Both the position numbers and the translations under genes were made by a program. A DNA stretch of 64,000 nucleotides from Bactrocera neohumeralis (taxonomy: Eukaryota > Arthropoda > Insecta > Diptera > Tephritidae): assembly GCF_024586455.1 (NCBI RefSeq), contig NW_026089624.1:11251341-11315340 (forward strand), written 5' to 3'. Shown piece by piece: positions 1 through 10,726 of the stretch (its first letter is position 1; each line of letters begins with the position of its first letter). The notes beneath the pieces are model-generated. The model searched no databases. It was given only the letters and a program-made list of their open reading frames with translations, and was not told where the DNA came from.

Positions 1-430
1 TGGGCGCCACGGTTGTCTGTTTGTCTACTTATAACATGAACAACAGCTGCATGTATATGGAATGCATAACATCGTTATATGTGTTTGTTTTGCTATATGC
101 ATTCCTTATTGTAAACATTGGGCGCCGCGGTTGTCTGTTTGGCTACATAAACATTAACTGTATATGGAACGTATAGCATTATGTTCTTATAATTGCCAGA
201 CGCAATATTTTAGAAGGACACGTTGGCATCAGCGTAGAGTGCGTGGCTATATAAGCCGTGGCAGCGCCAACGTAACCAACCAGTGTTAAGAGTAAACTGC
301 TATAGTGAATAAAGATATTTTGTTTGAATTAAACGGTTTTTTTTGGTTTTATTTGTCAATCCATGATACGAACCTAGAAAAGTAAATTCACAACAATATA
401 ATAACATTAACAGAAATTTGGGTGCCAAAT
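1..430 (+). mobile_element. LTR-like fragment with promoter and poly(A) signals
   Basis: The stretch reads like part of a retroelement LTR on the plus strand. A TATATAAG box lies at 248-255 and an AATAAA signal at 308-313, about the spacing expected for a compact LTR promoter and polyadenylation site. The first 60 bases (tgggcgccacggttgtctg...) recur in diverged form from about position 119 (gggcgccgcggttgtctg), so the left part is a partial tandem duplication. No internal coding region follows and the left edge runs off the window. The gggcgcc word also resembles a minus-strand tRNA-Lys primer site, so orientation is not certain. Confidence 0.4.
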
Positions 431-473
431 ACTTTTGTTATGTAAACGACATGGGTAACCTATGCGCTAAAAA

Positions 474-572
474 AAGTATTTGTTACCCTTCTTAAGAGAT
501 TTGATAACCAATGTATATCATTCTGTTAAACAAACAAAGTACGCATATAAGGGTAATTTAGAACAAGACAGC
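474..572 (+). repeat. Dispersed repeat, copy 1 (second copy at 36797-36914)
   Basis: This segment matches 36797-36914 in the same orientation. Shared blocks include aagtatttgttacc, a middle block around ttctgtta, and aagtacgcat followed by a partly conserved tail. No coding potential or terminal motif was recognised, so the class is unknown. It may be part of a longer decayed element. Confidence 0.55.
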
Positions 573-1186
573 AAGCCATATTTGCAATTTGCTGGAGCGA
601 GGAAGCCACTGAACATCAAATGGCGTTTGTTTACATTTTTCCCACGCTCTGAACAAAACTAACAAACAGTTTACCGTATGCAACAGAGAAGTGATATCAC
701 TTGAGATAATGAAAGAGAGTAGGTCTATCTTAACTTTTAACAAAAATATGTATAGTTTAAAGTTCATTAATTTGTCGGAGGACAACTATTGTTAATTAAT
801 TTCGTCAGCTTCTATATTTTTATCCACTAATAATGTAGCCCGATTATTGAGCCAGTTATGACCTAAACAATTAATTTTTACTTTCAAGAATATACTCTTC
901 CTTAATCAAGTTTTTTTCGTGATGCAGTTTGTATTCGGATGCAGTTCTATTATACCATTCCCAATTTATAGAAATTGTAATATATCTCAAACTGGATAAT
1001 TTTGCAAATGCCTTAGGATACGTGAGGAATGACAATCCCCGACAGTGGTAAGACAGCATCACCGAAAACTTCATCGTTGCCGTTTAAATCTTGCATTGTT
1101 CTGCACTCATCTCAAATTGTAATTGAACTTGTTTGGATTTGATGACTGCAAGGAATATGTTCACTACAGACTCAATCAAGTGAGCA
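573..1186. other. Non-coding stretch, nothing recognised
   Basis: AT-rich sequence without a supported gene. A roughly 30-base block around 1105-1135 (tgcactcatctcaaatt) recurs near 33474-33505, which suggests another dispersed repeat, too short to classify. Confidence 0.4.
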
Positions 1187-2361
1187 TTGGCCTCTTTCTC
1201 GAAGTCACCAGGGGCGGACTACTCACTGGCCAAATTATTCAGACCGATTAGTCTCACATCCTTCATGCTAAAAGGCATGAAGAAGATTGTAGACAACCAT
1301 ATGAGATCGAAGACGCAGATAATCACACCCCTATATGCCAGTCTGCGTACAGAGGAGGTATGCCCACTAACCCTGCTCTGTACCAACTCACGGCTGAACT
1401 CCAGAAATCGCTGGCTAATAGCGAGGTTGCGATATGCGCCTTTCTTTACATCGAAGATCGCGGGGCTGCAAGCCAGGTATCATCAGATGGCTGTTTACCA
1501 TGATCTTAAGACCTATTGCGACATATGGAACGCTTGATTGGCATATAAAGCAACGCAGTTTTTGGTAGGCCTTCAACTATCAAACTGCAAAGGCTAGCCT
1601 GTGTCTGGGCTTCAGAGGCAATACGCACCTGCCCCACTGCAGCACTTGAAGTCATCCTGGAGCTCACACCGCTGCATCTACTGATCAAACAGGGCTTCTA
1701 AGACTAGGGGAATACAGATCTCAATCTCCACCGCAACTATCGCAAGCTGCGTATCGCTATACTTAGCGATAGTCAAGAGACACTAAAGTCGATGTGAGCG
1801 TATACGGTTAAATCGCTTTTAGTGGAGGAGTGTATAGAAACCGGGTACACCTAATCTGGATGTCGGAGCATAAAGGAGTAGCCAAAAATGAACCTACCGA
1901 CGAACTAGCTCACTCTGCGGCAGCGTAAAAAATTATGGTGCCGGACCCATGCATAGCAGTGCGGCTGATTTTGGGACGGTACAACATCGCCAGCTTTGAG
2001 GAAAGGATCAACCTCCCCCGAGACAAATTTCGCCTCCTTGTCGCGCTCTATACAGGGCAATGCAGGCTCTGGAAACACGTGTCCAACATGGGCATAGTCT
2101 CTTGCGCAAACTGACGGTTCTGCGACATGGAACAGGAAACCCCAGAACACCTGGTTATGGATTTTCCAGCAATTTGCAGAAGCAGGCTCAAGGCCTAGGT
2201 TCCATCTACGTGGACAGGGATCACATCACCTTAGTCGCGCCCAGTAGGCAACTGGAATTGTTCACGATGCTGGGCCTTGCTGACCATATGTGATGTAGGG
2301 GAGGTCACGATAGACCGTAGGTCGCAGTGCAAAACATCAATTTTACTATCTATCTATCTAG
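1187..2361 (+). pseudogene. Relic of an RNase H-bearing non-LTR retrotransposon (RT C-terminal part plus RNase H)
   Basis: Broken reading frames in several phases carry hallmarks of a LINE pol. The block FRPISLTSFMLKGMKKIVDN at about 1234-1300 is the conserved RT region seen in Jockey/I-type elements. Around 1590-1690 another phase reads LACVW...TCPTAALEVILEL, the post-RT motif of these pols. Near 1850-1925 a phase reads WMSEHKGVAKNEPTDELAHS, resembling the RNase H motif that ends in ADELA. A CRFC...ETPEHLV zinc-like C-terminus follows at about 2115-2155. A (ctat)n tail lies at 2345-2361, as expected for a LINE 3' end. The endonuclease and ORF1 are missing. Several frameshifts and stops make it dead. 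I assign it loosely to the I/LOA-like RNase H group. Confidence 0.75.
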
Positions 2362-2645
2362 TCTACATGACGGATTATTAGTTCGATTCCTCACATGAAC
2401 ATAACATACGCAGACTGTAGGATTTTAAGAAATAAGAATAGCGAGTGAAAAATAAATTAAAATTTTTAATCCAGTTCTCGTTAACAATAGGCCTTCATTT
2501 TATTTACTTCAACTTGAATTGTAAATCCACTCGTTTGCCCTACACAAAACCAACAACCCATACGTCCAACGACACAGTGAAAATAAACGAATAAAAATTT
2601 AATTAAGTTTGAAAGGAGCATAAAGTTCTATTAATGTAAAATAAA
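2362..2645. other. Non-coding stretch, nothing recognised
   Basis: AT-rich interval between the LINE tail and the gag-like relic. I see no gene, terminal repeat or RNA structure. It could be the leader of the element whose gag begins at 2646. Confidence 0.3.
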
Positions 2646-3080
2646 ATGGCACAATCAAAAATCGCTGCATCCCAATTTGTAATGCTTAACGAAAACAACC
2701 TTAGCGAGGCTGGGAACTAGCTTAAGGGTATTTTCCCATATAAGGGAGACCCAGCAGCACTTTTCACATACATCAAAAGTGGACTACCTTTTGACACTCT
2801 ATGTGATGACTACAATATATTCTGCTGGCAAATTCCATAATTTTTATGAACAAGAGTACTTCGACTACAATCAATAGTAGAACATTGAGCAACAGTGAAG
2901 TAACACCCGCAAAAAATCAAAATAACTCTGAATTTTACAGAAAATATTTCGTTACCAGTCTTGGACAACATCCCCTTCCAGCCAACCGTGATAAAAAAAC
3001 TTGTAAAACAATAAATTTTCAAATCCGCAAAACTAGTGAAGAAACTGGTGAACCCAATATAGGCGCTGTGCAGATTCTAA
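2646..3080 (+). pseudogene. Gag-like relic of an LTR retroelement
   Basis: An ATG at 2646 opens MAQSKIAASQFVMLNENN, followed by a stop and then LKGIFPYKGDPAALFTYIK, which resembles the start of fly errantivirus Gag (a short polar N-terminus, then a hydrophobic-plus-GDP block). After an apparent deletion, Asn-rich and Gln-rich sequence continues to about 3080. Frame changes and stops make it non-functional. No LTR or pol is attached. The assignment rests on weak local resemblance only. Confidence 0.4.
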
Positions 3081-3127
3081 CGACTTTCCCCCTTACTCGT
3101 ACGTATACGTATGATCAGTTGCGCTCA

Positions 3128-3770
3128 GTCATATCTTCTTTTTATTTATTGGCGTAGACACCGATTACGCGATTAGGTTAACAACAGCGCGCCAGTCATT
3201 TCTTCTTTTCGCTACATGGCGCCAATTGGATATTCCAAGCGAAGTCAGGTCCTTCCCTACCTGGTGCTTCCAATGGAAAGGAGGTCTTCCTCTTCTTCTG
3301 CTTCCCCCGGCGGGGAAGCGCTGAGCTATGTCAATGTCGTCGTATATCTCATACAGCTCAACGTTCCATCGACCGCGATATTCGCCGTGGTCAACACGCA
3401 AAGGACCATAAATCTTTATCAGAGCTTTTCTCTCGAAAACTCGCAACGTGGACTCATCAGTTGTTGTCATCGGTCAAGCCTCTGAACGATATAGCAGGAC
3501 GGAAATTATGAGTGACTTATAGAATTTGGTTTTTGTTCATCGAGAGAGGACTTTGCTTCTCAATTGCCTACTCAGTCCGAAGTAGCACCTGTTGGCAAAA
3601 GTTATCCTGCGTTGGATTTCCAGGCTGACATTGTTGGTGGTGTTTACGTTGGTTCCAAGATAGACGAAACTATCTACAACTTCGAAATTATGACTGTCAA
3701 CAGTGACGGATTCGTTAGTTGACTGTCGACGCGGATAGACGTGCGTGCGCATCGTTGTGATATTCAAAGT
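3128..3770 (-). mobile_element. RTE-type LINE fragment, copy A (3' end of RT ORF)
   Basis: On the minus strand this is the 3' part of the LINE that is nearly complete at 27774-31047. The piece 3537-3767 corresponds to the segment after the RT active site (TVDSHNFEVVDSFVYLGTN), and 3165-3470 to the C-terminus (ESTLRVFERK...WRHVAKRRNDWRAVVN). Part of the C-terminal domain is deleted between the ranges of the full copy. The 3' end lies at about 3128-3150 next to a short T-rich tract. It is truncated at its 5' side and not functional. Confidence 0.85.
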
Positions 3771-3794
3771 GTTTTTAATACGCTTTTATTAGCT

Positions 3795-4199
3795 TCACTT
3801 GTATGTATGTATGTATGTTTGTAACTTTTTTAAGTGGTGCTGAAACCTAGAATATTTGAGCGACACTGTAGGAAGGCGATAGTAAGTTTAAGCACCTCAC
3901 CAAAAAGATGCGCTTAAAAGTATGCAACATCTATATAAAACTACTTTTGGTGATATTTGAATAACATACTGAGTTTGGCGTCGACCGCAGAGAATGTAGA
4001 ATATAGAGAATGTTCACCGCGTTGCCAAATTTACGATATTTCATTTTTCTTTTCTTTTCTATTAGTGGATTTCACCACAAAATCAGAGGTACTCTTTTCT
4101 ATAAGCGGATTTCACCAATATTTAGCAGGAGCGTCGAAAATAGCAGAATTGAGCATTTTCAGTGTTAAATGAGAAAAATGATGCTAATTTCAATGTACG
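3795..4199. other. Non-coding stretch with a tatg microsatellite
   Basis: Short (tatg)n run at about 3800-3822, then AT-rich sequence. The block tagcagaattgagca near 4140 recurs near 62183, so part of this may belong to the dispersed repeats at the right end of the window. No gene is supported. Confidence 0.35.
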
Positions 4200-4775
4200 C
4201 GGCTAAATGAGTTAAGCTTCCCGTCCTCACGCGCCACTTCACCAAGCAACACTGGCACATACACCACACCTGAAGACAGCAGTTTCCCCACACACCACAC
4301 ATCCGTTGGAAGCAGCAGAAAACACCACACACACACCAATACACGCAGCTGCTAATCCACCACCACCCAACGAGCAAAAAGCTTCGTCCTGGAAGGGAAC
4401 CGCCACTTCGATCACGAATTTCGATTAGAAAACATCGGCGGACGTTCTACCTCTTTCGTTTTCCGCAAGCAGCTCAACCTTCCTTTTTTTGGCATTTTCT
4501 CCGTCTTGTGGTCGGCAGCTCAATCATCCTGTTACATCTGGTGATCTTCGGCGCGCAGCAGTAATTTATATTTCATAAATCTACAACCTCCACTGGTATC
4601 CGACCGACGAGGGAGTACATTCAGTTCATTTTTTTACAAACATACATACACTGTCCAGCCTCCACTGGTATCCGACCAGGGAGAGTTTTATTATAACCTC
4701 TATCAATAAAATTGTAATCTCCTTTAATTGAAAAATTGTGTTCTGAAACCTTCTTTCCGGAGTAAGGGAAAACGT
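4200..4775 (+). other. GC-richer non-coding block with a repeated 19-mer, possibly an LTR leader
   Basis: The composition changes sharply from its surroundings: CA/CAC-rich from 4240 to 4380, then mixed. The 19-mer cctccactggtatccgacc occurs at 4587-4605 and exactly again at 4659-4677. The words acatctggtgatcttcggcgcg (in part) near 4533 resemble the start of BEL/Pao leaders just after the LTR, and an AATAAA lies near 4706. No open frame with recognisable protein was found. It could be an LTR plus leader fragment; this is inference. Confidence 0.3.
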
Positions 4776-5289
4776 AAGTGGTTATTTATATAATACGCTT
4801 ACAGATTCGCATATTTACAATGCGCAAACGGCTATGGATATCATTTATATATCTATATTCTCCATATATTTGATAACAAAGCTCATTAGTATGTATGTAT
4901 GTATATGCAATTTGACCTATTTAATGATAAATTCCATTAAATCTGTTGAAATGTATAATAAAGTGTAAAGTTTGTATTATTACTTAAACATTTAATTAAT
5001 ATAATTATAATTAATACAGGTTTATTAAGTTATATATTTATATATGTATGTATTTATTTGCTTTGGGCATTAGAAGTTTTGATAACATCTTAAAAGACAC
5101 TGTCATATGCATATAAATATGTGTACATGCAAACAGATTTTGAAAAACCGTACGCATAAAGTTCACATATTCACATACATATGTATGTAATTTTGTGTTC
5201 ATGTAAACAAATTTGAAAGAATCATTCGCATAATGTTTGTAAATTTGTCTACACACAACTTTATGTGTAAATATATACACCCATTGTTT

Positions 5290-5480
5290 CATACAAAAAC
5301 TCCTTTGTCACGGACAACCAATGGCCGAACTTCACGTTTTGTCAAAAAGTCAATGTGTTGTTGGTAGAAAATACGAGCTGTACCAAAAAAAATCAAACGA
5401 TTGTCACCGCTTTCCTTGCCGCTGTACAGCTTCGCCTACAAACCAGCGTAAATATGTATGTTTGTGTGTGAGCTTGCATA
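5290..5480 (+). repeat. Dispersed repeat S, copy 1 (relatives at 62764-63110)
   Basis: Two blocks match the right end of the window: tcacggacaaccaatggccg (about 5307-5326) against the same words near 62767, and the block ttgtcaccgc through acaaaccagcg (about 5400-5445) against 63018-63070. The family is unknown and non-coding. It shares copies with the foldback repeat described at 62760-63735. Confidence 0.6.
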
Positions 5481-5547
5481 CATAACGACGCAGCTGCGTA
5501 AAAATATTTCAAAATTACAAAATATTTTTCACATTCCTTGACAAATA

Positions 5548-5793
5548 CAGTCAATCCCTGTTATGTGCCACAATCAAAGATACCGAAATTTTTGGTTTGT
5601 TAAAAATAAAAATGTAATACGGCACATAAGCGACTGCGGATACTTAAAGGAGTCGTACTTAAAACAATAATTTCTATGTATTTCAAAAAAACAAACCGTG
5701 AGATGCAGCAAGATATAATATAGGCTGTTAAGAGTGATGAGGGAGGAATTTGATTTGCATTCAAGCGGAGTACTACTTAAGCGGGATTGACTG
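5548..5793. mobile_element. Short inverted-repeat transposon (pogo/Tc1-like MITE) with TA duplication
   Basis: The left end reads cagtcaatccctgttatgtg and the right end reverse-complements to cagtcaatcccgcttaagta, giving terminal inverted repeats of about 20 bases. TA dinucleotides flank both ends (5546-5547 and 5794-5795). At 246 bp with no transposase it is a non-autonomous element. The terminal CAGTCAATCCC and the TA target suggest the Tc1/mariner superfamily, pogo-like branch. Superfamily is inferred; the inverted repeats and TA flanks are directly visible. Confidence 0.7.
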
Positions 5794-5959
5794 TACACAA
5801 AAATCAGAAGAATATTGAATATTTTCTTTGAAATATTTATAGACTTGAAATTTGACAAATAAACTATGTTGTCTATTTTATTCTAATATTTTTTAATACT
5901 TATATTTGCGGGGTTGTCACATTTTCCTTCTCATGCATTTTAGAAATATATTCAATTTA

Positions 5960-6305
5960 TGAATTTTAGCTTTTGAAATCGTTGCGAAAAGACGCTTGTT
6001 GGCAGGACATGCTCAGGGAGATGTAATGGCGTCTGCTTTTATGAATGAATCGAATATGCTTTTTGAAAGTACGTATGCGTTCATGAATGAAAATTTTGTT
6101 GTTGGGTAATTTACTATAAATTTTGACGTCGGCAATTTGGCTGCCATATTGGTTTCTGATGCTTTTTCAAACGATTGTTGTTTTTGTAGAACAATATTTG
6201 TAATTTTTGCGGGTGACATATCCACATGTGAACGCATGTAAGTATGTATGTTGTGTATGCATTGTTTGTGTGGGAATGTCATACGCACATATTTACATGT
6301 GTATT
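5960..6305 (+). repeat. Dispersed repeat R, copy A
   Basis: Repeat R occurs four times: here, at 22205-22523, inverted at 61774-62115, and at 63805-64000. Conserved words are gcgaaaagacgcttgttg, ttttatgaatgaa and ttcatgaatgaaa, then ggctgccatattgg, a tail around gtagaacaatatttgtaatt and tgtgtgggaatgtcatacgc. Copy A and the inverted copy C match over more than 300 bp. No protein or terminal repeat was recognised, so it may be an uncharacterised non-autonomous element. Confidence 0.7.
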
Positions 6306-6940
6306 CCAGAATGTTTGTATTTTTTGATTTACATACATACGTACGCATATATTATTTGTGTGAAAATGTCATACGCACATACTTACATATGTTTGTACGT
6401 AAATATAGAGAAGCGCGTGCTTTTTATATTTCTGATAAATGATAATATCTTGATTTGAAATTGATTTGTACTTGCATACATACATGTGTACATATCTGCA
6501 GGATAGATGCGTATGAAAGTTTTAAATGATAAGAGGTATGATTTACATACATACTTACATATATTATTATTGTACTATATTTTGTTTTTAGGATATTACG
6601 ATAATATATCATGTATATAGCATATATGTATGAATGTATAAGTAAATGTATATGAAATTATATTATATTATCAAAGATAAGAAATATTTAAAAAGTAGCT
6701 TTTATTTGGACATTAACTGCAAACATTACCATGAAAATAGCATAATTAAATAATAATGTTATCAATTTAGCATGAATTCACAAAAATTCGCAAAATGATA
6801 TTCATATCAATTGATATGATTGCATGTAAACGTATAAAAATATAAGCAAAAGAGCAACATACGTCTGGAATAGCAATGTATATTTCTGAGCATAATTTTC
6901 ATTCAATACTCAGCTCTGTCCACTCATTTCTGTTAACGTT
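6306..6940. other. Non-coding stretch rich in tacata/tatgta words
   Basis: AT-rich sequence with many interspersed acatacatatgt motifs, including a second partial copy of gtcatacgcacata at about 6368. No gene is supported; the short frames here are products of the repeat words. Confidence 0.4.
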
Positions 6941-7027
6941 TCCCCTGCCGAGCCAAAAGTGGTGAAATCCACTAATAGGATTTTGTTAGCTCTTGACAGT
7001 TCACACGCTTCAAGATTCAAGGTTGTA

Positions 7028-7085
7028 CCAGAGAACGTATATTTATAAATATACGATATATATGTTATAAATATACGTTCTCTGG
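7028..7085. repeat. Perfect 21-bp-arm palindrome inside a helicase fragment
   Basis: The arms 7028-7048 and 7065-7085 are exact reverse complements (outer end ccagagaacg / cgttctctgg), separated by a 16-base AT loop. The palindrome sits immediately upstream of the helicase motif-VI fragment and interrupts the expected coding continuity. It may be a tiny foldback insertion or a repair product. The pairing is read directly from the sequence. Confidence 0.85.
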
Positions 7086-7086
7086 T

Positions 7087-7284
7087 CGTACAGTAGATCA
7101 TGCAGTAATTTATCTGGGCTCTCGACTGTTTGCTGCTGGACAAGCTTATGTAGCACTTAGTCGTTGTAGATCTTTGGACGGTGCTCGAATCAAAGAACTA
7201 GACTGTTCAAAGTTGACAGGTAAAACCCCATGTAACATTGAAGCTTTAGAAGAAATGATTCGATTAAGAAGTAATAATTCGTAA
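7087..7284 (+). pseudogene. Pif1-family helicase C-terminal fragment (Helitron-associated type)
   Basis: The frame runs to a stop at 7282-7284. It contains AAGQAYVALSRCRSLDGARI, the motif-VI region of Pif1-type DNA helicases, then ELDCSKLTGKTPCN, a signature of the Pif1-like helicases spread by Helitron-type elements in arthropods. The rest of the helicase is absent. Upstream of the palindrome at 7028-7085 a possible continuation exists but I could not align it. It is not part of the two Helitrons found at 34.5 and 57.5 kb, which carry other segments. Non-functional remnant. Confidence 0.7.
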
Positions 7285-7454
7285 AGTCGTGAATAGAACT
7301 TGGTCGCAAATAATATAACAATAAGTCAATGAAAGGTTACGAGTATATATTAAATGCTGCCTAATTATCGATTTACTTAACCCATACTACATGTCATAGT
7401 TCATATTTTAACTAAATTGGGGTTTCTCACATCAAACTAAAAAATTAAAAATAA

Positions 7455-7590
7455 ACGTAGTTTAAAAAAACTAAAAAACACGCTTTTAAAACATATCAAA
7501 CTAAAAAGTGAAAAATAATTCCTGCATTATTTTGAGAAAAGCGTGGGGTGCTTGGTCATATATCGAGCATTCCACGCTTTTCTCACAAAT
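7455..7590. repeat. Hairpin module, copy 1 (inverted relative at 31478-31650)
   Basis: A 13-bp perfect inverted repeat, gagaaaagcgtgg at 7534-7546 and its complement at 7572-7584, encloses a 25-base loop. The flank at about 7467-7490 (aaaaaactaaaaaacacg) is the reverse complement of sequence at about 31610-31636. At 31485-31540 a similar imperfect hairpin precedes that flank. Gag-like sequence of the next element starts right after the hairpin, so this module marks its truncated left edge. Confidence 0.6.
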
Positions 7591-7595
7591 GTGTA

Positions 7596-8622
7596 GTAGC
7601 AATTACACAATTGTTAGAATTAAATGCAATAAATAATCAGAGGTCAATAAGACAACGTATTGAAAAAGATTTAAAGTATGTAAATTCTTTTGAGGGTAAT
7701 GCCGGCCAATTGCCAGCATTCATTGAGGCAATAGATAGGATTCTGAGGGATTATTTAAACCAGGAACAAGAAGTTTTTAGAGTAGTGGATGATTTAAAAA
7801 TAAGCGGGAAAGCAAAAAATTATTTGCACCTTGCCCCACCAGCTAGTTGGGAAGATTGCAAAATAAAACTTAAACAACATTTTAAGCCAAGAAAAGATCA
7901 GATGACTATAACTAGAGAAATAAATACATTACGAGTAGGTAGCATGAGTGAGTTAAGCAGGAGAATCAATGAAATAATTGATGCTATAACTGAATTTGGA
8001 GCTCTGGATGAAAACGGTGAGGCAATGAAGGAAATTTTTTTCAGGTATGCTTATTCAACGTATTAAGCAAATCACATCGGGGACTTGTGCTTATGCAATA
8101 AGGAACTCAATTTCATTGACTCAGTTATCAGGAATTATATACAGTTTCATAGGGCTAGACGCTGGAAATTTAAATCCTATATTTTTAACAAGAAACAGAA
8201 ATTCAAACCAATTTGATCAGAAGGCAAGAAATTTTAATAGTAACCAAAATCAAAATAATCAAAGAATAAACAACTTTAGGAGACAAAACATTGGCGATCA
8301 AAACAATGATCGTTATTATGCACAAAATAATTCGGGACGATACTCGCAAAGAAATACTAACTTTTTCAGGGCAAAATAATTATCATCCAAATAATCCACA
8401 GAGACAAACTAATTATCGGACAGGAAATTCAGGCCAATATACAAATCAATATCGTAATAATAATATTAATAATAATAATAACGGCTATGGTAATTCAGCA
8501 AGACAAAATATACAGAACGGCACTCGACAAACAAGACGTTTAAATGGCCCAACACCCAAGGATGTTGATGCTGTGAGCAGGACAGAGGAAACGAATAACA
8601 ACGAGGAATTTTTTACCAATTA
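7596..8622 (+). pseudogene. gag: Element 1 gag (capsid plus Asn/Gln-rich nucleocapsid), frameshifted
   Basis: The first frame, to 8066, carries the capsid-like block EGNAGQLPAFIEAIDRIL, then NYLHLAPPASWEDCKIKLK, matching the general pattern of fly errantivirus Gag. A frameshift near 8045 moves to other phases, where the sequence becomes very Asn/Gln/Arg-rich (8200-8500), the usual non-zinc-finger nucleocapsid of this group. It ends at a stop at 8620-8622. The true N-terminus is missing. Gag would assemble the particle in the cytoplasm; this copy cannot. Confidence 0.75.
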
Positions 8623-8639
8623 GCCTCGGAAAATCAAAA

Positions 8640-8830
8640 TAAAATATTGTTTTCACTTACTTTGTTTAACAAAAAATGGTGTGCATTGGTAGACCCAGGC
8701 TTTACTATTAGTATTATGAAAAAATCAAGCTTCGAACATTATAAGTTACCGGTTCTAGAAAAAAATAAAACAATAATTAGTACACTGAATGGTGATATAA
8801 GAGCGTCTAACGAAATGCTAGGATGAGATG
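8640..8830 (+). pseudogene. Element 1 protease fragment with altered active site
   Basis: The reading WCALVDPGFTISIMKKSSF at about 8671-8730 aligns with the aspartic protease motif of LTR elements, where VDTGS-type residues are expected. Here the catalytic triplet reads D-P-G instead of D-T-G or D-S-G, so the enzyme would be inactive even without other breaks. A stop at 8824-8826 separates it from the following segment, in which LLLGNNFIFNNFN is the usual C-terminal protease motif. Confidence 0.65.
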
Positions 8831-9254
8831 GTTGAATATAGACTTTGAAAAACAGTACGATCTTTTATTAGGAAACAATTTTATATTTAATAATTTTAAT
8901 ATAATCGATATTGAAAACGAAGAAATTGAGCTTAGAAATTGTGTTAAAATTCCGTTTTATTCAAAAACTATCCAAGAGCAAGTACATGCATTGGAAGAAA
9001 GTAAAATGCAAAACATTCAACTGGATCATTTAAAATCAAATGAACGAAAGGAGGTTGAAAATTGCTAAATAAGTATAAAAAATTGATGTATAAAGAAGGC
9101 GATGCCTTGACAAACACAAAAACGGTGGTCCACGAAATAAGGACAACCACAAACCAGCAAATTAATTCAAAAATATGAAGGTTACCTCCGAAACATGAGG
9201 AAGAAGCGATAAGGCAAATTAGGGAGCTAGAAAAACAAGAAACGGAAAAGTAGG

Positions 9255-10105
9255 AGTAAATATAGTTCACCTATTATCGTAGTACCAAAAAAATGTGATA
9301 GTATGGGCAATAAAAAATTTCGTTTAGTAATCGATTACCGTAGACTAAATCAAATAACTGTCGATGATAAATATCCTTTGCCAAACATTGATGGAATCTT
9401 AGACAAGTTGGGCAAGGCGCAGTATTCAGCACTCTTGATCTAGCCAAAGGTTATCATCAAATTTTAGTGGATAAAAAGGATATTGAAAAGACAGCTTTTG
9501 TATCCCCGGTGGGATTATACGAATATATAAGAATGCCCTTCGGACTAAAAAATGCTCTAGCTACCTTTCAACGACTAATGAATGACATATTACGGGAATA
9601 CATAAATAAGATATGTGTCGTTTATTTGGACGACGTATTAATCTTTTCAACGTCATTGGAAGAACATTTAAACTCCTTAGAGAAAATTTTTTCAAAGTTA
9701 AAGGAACATAATTTAAAAAGTTTTCTAAAGAGAGAAACAAAATTTTTGGGGCATACCTTAACAAAAGAAGGGATTAAGCCAAATCAGGACAAGATAGCAG
9801 CAATACAAAATTTGAAAATACCTAGAACCGAAAAACAATTAAAAAGTTTCTTGGGAGCCACTGGTTATTATAGAAAGTTCATTAGAGACTACTCAAAAAT
9901 TGCTTATCCAATGATTAAATATTTAAAAAAGGGTTATAAAATAAATTCAAGAGATCCGCAGTACATAGCTAGTTTTGAAAATTTGAAATCACTAATATCA
10001 TCACATCCAATTCTAAAATTTCCTGAATATGATAAGGAATTTACTATTACAACGGATGCAAGTGATTACGCAATAGGCGCAGTGCTTTCTCAACAAGGTT
10101 AGCCA
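9255..10105 (+). pseudogene. pol: Element 1 reverse transcriptase, broken
   Basis: Fragments in two phases cover the RT palm. SSPIIVVPKK and KFRLVIDYRRLNQITVDD (9263-9365) are motifs 1-2. A frameshift near 9425 precedes the frame 9467-10102, with RMPFGLKNALATFQRLMND and the catalytic YLDDV at about 9625, then FLGHTLTKEG and YYRKFIRDYSKIAYPM of the thumb. A stop at 10100-10102 cuts it before RNase H. It would copy element RNA into DNA in the particle; it is non-functional. Confidence 0.85.
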
Positions 10106-10683
10106 GTGTGCTACATGAGCAGAACTTTAAATAACCATGAACAGAAATATGCTACAACAGATAAAGAATTTCCCAGCCATTATATATTCAATAACCTATT
10201 TCAGGCCGTACATATATGGCACAAAATTTAAAATTATAACTGATCATTGCCCGATAGTATTTTTGAATAATAAATATAAAGGAAGGGAGTTTTCACAACG
10301 GCACCAAAGGTGGCTACTCAAATTGCAAGAGTTTAATTATGAAATTGAATATCAGAAAGGGAAAAATAATGTAGTAGCAGATTTTTTAAGCCGAATTGAA
10401 ATTTCTCCAAAAATCGACGAAAGTAATGACAAAGAATCCAGTTTAGACATGTTAGATACAATACATTCCGCAGAAGAGGAACTATTAGAACACTTCTTCA
10501 TAAAAGAAGAAATTGTTAACAAATATAAGACCCAAATTATAATAACATATAGTCCCCAAGCTGTAGTTCAAATAATACATGGAAGGAAAGTAATTGAGAT
10601 CAACCCTATTGATACGGAGAACATATTGAAAAATATTTTCCGAAGACATATTGACAAGGGCAAAATGGGTATTTTTCCGAAGT
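10103..10683 (+). pseudogene. pol: Element 1 RNase H and connection region
   Basis: The RNase H-like fold begins before the stop at 10100 with ITTDASDYAIGAVLSQ and continues after it. KIITDHCPIVFLNNKYKG and FNYEIEYQKGKNNVVADFLS (10225-10400) are the standard final motifs. The frame 10137-10685 then runs through an acidic linker. In an active element this part degrades the RNA strand during reverse transcription. Confidence 0.8.
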
Positions 10684-10726
10684 AGAGGAGACCGATTATC
10701 ACAAAATTCAACTACTACTGATAAGC

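Noticed and set aside
4165..4377. Minus-strand Cys/Trp-rich 70-residue frame resembling a small secreted protein
   Set aside because: It is the complement of a CA/CAC-rich tract, which produces TGG/TGT codons. No signal peptide or conserved Cys pattern.
6207..6458. Overlapping frames rich in Tyr, Ile, Cys and His near 6.2-6.5 kb
   Set aside because: They come from tacata/tatgta simple words in repeat R and its flank.
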